From Vicia villosa (taxonomy: Eukaryota; Streptophyta; Magnoliopsida; Fabales; Fabaceae), in the NCBI RefSeq assembly GCF_029867415.1, contig NC_081184.1:78590364-78654363 (forward strand): a DNA stretch of 64,000 nucleotides, written 5' to 3'. Position numbers and translations under genes: made by a program. This document shows positions 58,563-64,000 of the stretch, in pieces (the stretch's first letter is position 1; every line of letters begins with the position of its first letter). The notes beneath the pieces were generated by a model. That model worked only from the letters and a program-made list of their open reading frames with translations. It did no database searches and was not told the DNA's origin.

Positions 58563-59583
58563 GTCATGGATGAAACACGTACCTTTAATCAGACGATCCT
58601 CTGGAGTAGTCTCTGACCCAGACAAAGCAAAGACCTTTCCACCAGCCTGATTCTTCTTTGGTTTAGTGCAGTGTGGACTGATGTGACCCTCTTCGCCATA
58701 ATTGTAGAAAGTCTCGATCTTCATCCTACAATCGGAGGCAATATGACCCGCCTTACCACACTTGAAGCATTTCTTTTTCCCACTCTTACACTCATTCCTT
58801 CTATGTCTAGTCTCACCACAGTTGTAGCAACTAACGGGAGCACCAGAATCTCCCTCACTAGGCCTCTTCCAATCACCAGCTCTAGGATTTCCTCTACCAT
58901 ATGGCTTACCTCTATCCATAGGCTTCTTACCTTTCTTGTCAACCAACTCGTGAGAATGAGATGACTTCAGCTTAAGGTTATCCTCTTCGAAGATCCTACT
59001 ACAGTCCACCAAATCGACAAAATGCCGAATTCTCTAGTACCTGATTCCTTGCTTGATCTCGTCACGAAGACCATTATGAAACTTGATACACTTTGAGAAT
59101 TCACTAGCCTCATCATTGTTGTAGTGAACGTAGTACTTCGCCAACTCAACAAATTTCGAAGCATTCTCTGGCACCGTCATATTACCTTGAGTCAGCTCCA
59201 AAAATTCAATTTCCTTCCTGCCTCGAACGTCCTCAAGAAAATACCTCCTCAAAAACTATCTCTTAAACAAAGCCCAAGAAATAGCTACACCATCAACATC
59301 CAGTTCAACTCTAGTAGCCATCCACCAGTCATCAGCCTCTTCGGACAACATATAAGTACCATATCTCACTTTCAGGTTCTCAGCACAATCGATAACTCTG
59401 AAAATCCTCTCGATCTCCTTAAGCCACTTCTGAGCACCTTCAGGATCATGCGTTCCCTTGAACAACGGAGGATTGTTCCTCTGAAAATTCCCCAATTGCC
59501 TGTCCGCACCAATCCCATCTCCATTTGCATTCCCTCCCAGCCTCAGCGATAACATTGTCGTTTCTTCCACCTCTTTCAGCCAT
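58563..59583 (-). pseudogene. gag: Ty3-gypsy gag with zinc knuckles, two stops and a frameshift
   Basis: Minus-strand gag. A likely start is ATG at 59583-59581 (MAERGGRND), followed by a frameshift into the frame with NNPPLFKGTHDPEGAQKWLK, the plant retrotransposon gag domain. LSEEADDWW follows. In-frame stops lie at about 59258-59256 and near 59035. Downstream are a basic Gly/Arg-rich part and three CCHC-like boxes: CYNCGETRHRRNEC, CFKCGKAGHIASDC and a third that lost two Cys (FYNYGEEGHISPHC). The frame then runs GTCFIHDT to the solo-LTR junction. The protein would package element RNA; it is not producible in this copy. Confidence 0.9.
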
Positions 59584-59703
59584 TGTTCTTCTAATCACAA
59601 AACAGTTCCATTAGAACTAAAAGTATCGAAAGTGATAGCTCGCACTAGTCGCATACAAGGGAAAAAGACTGACACTAAGACTCTGGTCACAACAACCGAC
59701 TAT

Positions 59704-59715
59704 GCTCTGATACCA
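59704..59715 (-). other. Primer-binding site of the gypsy element
   Basis: TGGTATCAGAGC on the minus strand, four bases inside the LTR edge at 59720, as in the LARD. Confidence 0.88.
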
Positions 59716-59719
59716 CTAT

Positions 59720-61534
59720 TATAACACCCTTCTAAACCCCGCATCAATTTTAAATAAATAATCAGAGTAAAAACATAAACACAAGGGTGCCACATTTATT
59801 TAAAACAAATAAACCAACTAAGGTCAAAGTCATGCTTCATTAGGAAACAATTCACCAAAACATAATCATGTTTATCACAGCGGAATACGAAACATCATCA
59901 ATACAACCAACGGAAATGTAATTCAACACCAAATAAAATAAAGTAATCTCATAAAACTCTAAAACTATCGTTCCCCGGTATTACAAGATCAGAGCATGAC
60001 CGAACGGATAAACTTTACAAGTCATCCTCACCGAGCACTAATGCCGCTGCTCCTCAATCTGAAAATGACAACATGTAAGGGTGAGTCTCATTCTCAACAA
60101 GCATCATAATATACCGTTCACCCAATCATACATATTCGGATTCATGACTATTATTCATCAATTCATACAATAATAGATTACACCACATAACACCGAAATC
60201 CATTCAAATCATGATATAACAGAATGCATATGACACAACTGACACTATGCATGTGGTACCAATAAACCGTGGAATCAATCCACCTAACCGATCTACGCCT
60301 CATCGAGATGCGGCCCACTGACACAAATTCCGCACAATGGGAATTATGTCCACCATCGATCCAAACATCACCGGGATCCATCACCGAATGCATATGAATG
60401 AATGAACACACATATCATACTTAAAAACATCACCGATCACGATGAATAACTCATCTCAACACCATATCACCGAATAATTATGTCCATGTTTTCAACATCA
60501 TTAAAATAGTCATGCATCCATCACAATCATAATAATAATCACAGCCAATTCATAACCACGTCAATTACATTGTCATACACATTTCATATGCACACAATGT
60601 TTAATTCTCATCAAGTAATTAAATCGAGTTTTAAAGAAATAAAGTCGGCCACTGCCCATAGTCATCATTCATCATATAAAACATTTAATTACTTTTACAA
60701 CGCCCAAAACGACACTAAGAAAGGATACACAGATCAAAAGATACGCTATTTTAAAGTTTAGAAAAATTTCCGCACAGCAAGGTTAGCTTAGCGGACCACT
60801 AGCGACGCGAGGCAGAAGCAAACTTCCTTCAGACCTCCACTCAGCGGACCACCAGCGATGTTAGACAGAAGCTAACCAGATCGGGTCCTCCGCTTAACGG
60901 ACCTACGATTTAACAAATTCTCAAGTCTGCGACAGACCCTGCGATTCCACCTATTTTCAGTCCAAAATTGAGTTTAAACAGCATATACAGGTATACAATC
61001 ATCATACATTCAATCATACACCACAAAACATCATTTAAACTCAATATTAACCAATAGATCATACAATTTGCATCGATTCAATCCAAACTATAACACCCTA
61101 ACCTAACAATCCCAATATCTAATTGAACCAAATCATACATCAATCTACCTATCACTTAATATCACATAAGAGACACTAAAAGGAAGAGTCCCCCCTTACC
61201 TTGATGGATGTTCTTGAATTGATCCTTGAACTTTAGGATTTTTCCTCCTTCCTTTGCTCTTCTCACTTCTACGATAAAACCTTTTTCTCCCAAACCTTCT
61301 CTTGCTCACTTCTTTTCTATTTTTCTCAATAATAAAACAAATAATATAAGTAGGACTAAGTGTAGAGCTTTTTACTCCATACACCCACTAATTACACCTC
61401 ACACCCCCAAAAGTCCAATATTCTCTTCTTATTCATTTACTCCATTATTTTCAAAAATATTCATAAACTAAATTTTAATTAAATAATTAACCAAAATTCA
61501 AATTATCTAATAATTTAAAAATACGGGTGTTACA
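59720..61534 (-). repeat. LTR of the gypsy element (1815 bp)
   Basis: On the plus strand it starts TATAACACCCTTCTAAACCC (the usual TG is changed to TA) and ends GGGTGTTACA. The blocks ACAAGGGTGCCACA, TCAGAGCATGACC, TAAGGGTGAGTCTCATT and AGAGTCCCCCCTTACCTT are shared with the LARD LTRs. It is about 480 bp shorter than those. The GC-rich part at 60775-60960 with AGCGGACCA repeats takes the place of the CGCGGCGC repeats in the LARD. Confidence 0.85.
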
Positions 61535-61751
61535 AATTGACTCTTACACCAACCCCTCCTTCATCTTGAGGAGGGGGAGCAGGGGTCATCTTTCGCGCGG
61601 TACAATAATTCATTGTGTTATTTATCAATCTGTCATTTACTTTCAATTTTGATAAGTGTGTTATAAGTCAGCAGATGTTTTAACATATGTCTTGACATTG
61701 TGTGTTGTTAGGACATATGTCTTGACATTTGTTCTAAGTTCCAGAATTTCA
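61535..61751 (+). repeat. Sirevirus 5' LTR remnant
   Basis: Runs up to AGAATTTCA, directly before a degenerate PBS. TTAACATATGTCTTGACAT is also found at 63097-63115 in the partner LTR. A perfect 8-bp stem (CCCCTCCT, AGGAGGGG) lies at 61553-61576. The left part of this LTR is missing, cut at the gypsy LTR edge. Confidence 0.7.
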
Positions 61752-61753
61752 AT

Positions 61754-61765
61754 TGATTTCAGAGC
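61754..61765 (+). other. Degenerate primer-binding site
   Basis: TGATTTCAGAGC, two mismatches from TGGTATCAGAGC, just after the LTR remnant and before the gag fragment. Confidence 0.7.
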
Positions 61766-61819
61766 AGGTACCCTGTTATGTTTATTGGGTGAGCTACAGG
61801 GAAAATGTTTTCTGGTACT

Positions 61820-62268
61820 ATGGATAAAGAAGGAGGATACAACAACAAAACCACCTCTGTTGGATGGATCTAACTATGACTGGTGGAAATTCATAATGAT
61901 TGATTTCTTAAAATCTGTGGACACCAAAGTTTGGAAGGCTATTTTAAAAGGTAAGAAACATCCTTTTAATAAAGATAAAGAAGAGAATATGTTCTTAAAA
62001 TATGAAGAAGATTGGTCTAATGAGGATGATAAATCTTCTCTTTCAAACTCCAAGGCTATGAATGCTCTATTAAATGGAGTAGACAAAAATGTGTTCAGGT
62101 TGATCAACACATGTACTATTGTAGAAGATGCCTAGGAGATCCTCAAGTAACTTATGAAGGCAAAACTAAGGTAAAAATGTCTAGGCTCTAGCTTCTCACT
62201 TCCAAATTTGAAAATCTAAAGATGAGTGATGATGAAACTATTCAGCAATATCATATGAAGATTCTTGC
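61820..62268 (+). pseudogene. gag: Sirevirus gag N-terminal fragment
   Basis: A start like that of the old Sirevirus (GTMDKE, compare GTMEKE) is followed by a frameshift into the frame PPLLDGSNYDWWKFIMIDFL, homologous to the gag at 17865. The frame passes LSNSKAMNALLNGVDKNVFR and stops at TAG 62133-62135, then degenerates through KMSRL and a DDETIQQYH-like stretch. It breaks off near 62268. Confidence 0.85.
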
Positions 62269-63155
62269 ATAATTGACTCCCGAATCCTTACATAATCGAC
62301 TCCCGAATCCTTGATAGATTTGAATTGATTTTGAGATTCTCTATCGATATATTTCATTTATTTTTATAGGTCAAGAGGATTTAATTGGAACCATTGATTT
62401 AATCTCCAACTTTGCATAAGTTTCTAAAATTGGATATTGAGACAATTTAGGAAACTTGTGATACTTTGTTCTCAGATTCAAGGAGATTTTTCTACATAAT
62501 TGGTGCAGCCCTCATCTTGTGGATCAAGAAATATTTGGGTAAAGAATTCGAAGCCCATGGACAGGTGAGTAGTATATAAATAAAAATCTAATCCTAATGC
62601 AATTTGGCTTTTCACAACTTTGTAAAAGAAAAAAGGAAATTTAGAGTCTTAGGTTTTGAGAGTCGTTTAAGTGTGCGTTGTTTGTGTATGTCACCCACGT
62701 ATATTTTGATGCATTGAGGTTGACTAATTTTTTATAGTCAATCACTCATGAGAATTTAAGCAATGAATGGGTTGTGTGTAATTAGAAGTATGTTCTTCTA
62801 TTTTGGTCTCTTGGCTATTATCAATGAGATGATTTGGGAAGAGAGAGATGAGGATCTCATATCTAGGAGTGTCCTAGGTAGAAGTTGCACAAGGTAAGGA
62901 CTAGGCGAGAATTTGTAAACTTGGGTTGTTTAGCTTTGAACTAATATTATCATTGTGGAGTTCCTTCATTGCTTGGTAGCCCCCATAGTAGGTGAGTTGA
63001 ACCGAACTGGATTAACAATTGATTGTTTATCTTCTGCAATTTACTTCTGCATAAAATATTGTTTGGTAAAATTATTCTGTCAGTCAGATGATTTATTAAC
63101 ATATGTCTTGACATAGTATTTTGATGTTAGGACATCAGTCTTGATCTATTGTAAT
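62269..63155 (+). repeat. Sirevirus 3' LTR remnant
   Basis: After a short direct repeat (CATAATTGACTCCCGAATCC at 62268, CATAATCGACTCCCGAATCC at 62291) the sequence is LTR-like: TATATAAATAAAAATC near 62573 as a TATA region, then TTGTAAACTTGGGTTGTTTAG, TTGCTTGGTAGCCCC and ACATATGTCTTGACAT near the end. Together with 61535-61751 it frames an element that lost nearly all of gag-pol. Confidence 0.65.
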
Positions 63156-63440
63156 GTTCTCGGATTCCATTAACATCGCTCAATAAAAACAACCAACACA
63201 TTATTTTTTATACCACGAACTACAGGGCTTTTATTTTCTCATTGCACTATAGGAATACGTAGGCACAAGATTTAGAAATAATGGCGAGCACACAAATTTA
63301 AAACTTATTTTTCTCCCTAAATTAAATTCGTTAAAATCAAAGCAATAATCGCAAGTAAACCTAAATTACAACCTTACATGCAAAACAATCAAAATGGTGC
63401 CCATTGAATACAATGAATTTGGTTGTCATGACCATTTTCT
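63156..63440. other. Gypsy LTR-like fragment, weak
   Basis: ACTATAGGAATACGTAGGCACAAG-like wording (63245-63268) parallels GATACATAGGCATAAGG at 40705 in an Ogre/Tat-related LTR. The rest is AT-rich. No frame, ends or target duplication were seen. Confidence 0.35.
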
Positions 63441-63965
63441 TTCACTTTAGAGGTTTTGTCGATATTTTCTCTTTCCTATGTATATTTTTCACGGCGCGAC
63501 ACTTAACCATCCAACAATTTCTCATTATAATGAAATCATTGGAACTCTTCAATTTATCAAACAATGTCCTACCATAGGGTTATGTTTTCCTAAAGATTCC
63601 TTTGTATAATTTACTGTATTTTATGATGTAGATTAGGATGGTTGTGTTGAATTTTGAAGATCCATATCATGCCAATATTTCTTCCTAAGTAAGTCTCATG
63701 TCTAATGGCACACAAAGAAGAAAGTAACTTTATCTCGTTCCTCTTTTATATTAGAATATCTTTCTCTTTCTGGAAGCCACTTATGAGATTAAATACCGTA
63801 TTTTTCACTTCCTACAAGACCTTCGAGTATCTAGTTCTAAACAACTTATTCTCTACTATGACAACCTTAATGTCGTTCACATTATAACCAACTCGGTCTT
63901 CCATGATAGGACTAAACATTTGGAGAGTGATTGTCATATTTGTAGAGAAAAACATCAAACATTTA
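63440..63965 (+). pseudogene. pol: Ty1-copia RT/RNase H remnant of another lineage
   Basis: Across several frames the sequence gives, in correct copia order: LNHPTISHYNEIIGTLQFIK, CPTIGLCFPKDS, a decayed CDADWGG region (FYDVD then stop then DGCVEF), RSIS, KKKVTLSRSS, LYYDNLNVVHIITNSVF and HDRTKHLESDCHICREKH. These match the end of RT and the RNase H of non-Sirevirus copia elements. At least three stops and two frameshifts are present. It is an old relic with no LTR in view. Confidence 0.75.
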
Positions 63966-64000
63966 CATTGAAGTTATTATCAATTTTCTCAACTAAAAAA

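Larger units (their letters stand above)
53638..61534 (-). mobile_element. Ty3-gypsy element, minus strand, truncated and split by a solo LTR
   Basis: From right to left: LTR (59720-61534), PBS (59704-59715), gag with CCHC knuckles (59583-58563), then protease (53991-53638) on the other side of the inserted solo LTR. RT, RNase H, integrase and the second LTR are missing; the element stops at the truncated Ogre-type LTR at 53637. The LTR resembles that of the LARD at 26165-34037 at both ends and in several internal blocks, so the two belong to one family group. Confidence 0.88.

Overview
This window reads as repeat-rich intergenic DNA of a plant nuclear genome. It has no convincing host gene, rRNA, tRNA or CRISPR array. 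LTR retrotransposons with plant-type initiator-Met tRNA primer sites fill most of it. Among them are Sirevirus (SIRE1/Maximus-like) Ty1-copia elements and very long LTRs of Ogre/Tat type (Ty3-gypsy). This mix fits a large-genome legume, perhaps tribe Fabeae (pea, vetch, lentil, grass pea); that assignment is inference.

Layout. 1-11250: four complete tandem units of about 2.79 kb plus the first 84 bp of a fifth. Each unit carries two short membrane-type reading frames (one intact in all four copies, one with a conserved internal TGA), a hairpin-forming inverted repeat and a small AT-rich sub-repeat block. 11251-14506: a non-autonomous CACTA-like DNA transposon that ends the array. 14507-16124: AT-rich DNA with nothing recognisable. 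16125-36203: two hAT-like ends enclosing a decayed Sirevirus (16861-35439, 5-bp target duplication AAATC). That Sirevirus is itself hit by an Ogre-type solo LTR (19180-23005, duplication GTAGG) and by a minus-strand non-autonomous gypsy-type LARD (26165-34037, duplication ATTAA) whose two 2291-bp LTRs look identical.

36204-53637: Ogre-type LTR fragments in both orientations. Inside one of them sits a young Sirevirus (40829-50202, duplication ATCGT) whose 1267-bp LTRs differ at one site that I could find. Its pol is open over 1044 codons, but gag carries a TAG stop and pol lies in another frame. 53638-61534: a minus-strand Ty3-gypsy gag/protease element split by a second Ogre-type solo LTR (53992-58557, duplication GGTGT). 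Its LTR is a relative of the LARD LTR. 61535-64000: remnants of another Sirevirus, a short gypsy-like piece and a decayed RT/RNase H stretch from a different copia lineage.

The elements give a relative insertion order from nesting and LTR divergence. The old Sirevirus is oldest in its stack, solo LTRs are later, and the LARD and the 40.8-50.2 kb Sirevirus are recent. The part least explained by known families is the 2.79-kb tandem array with its conserved small reading frames.
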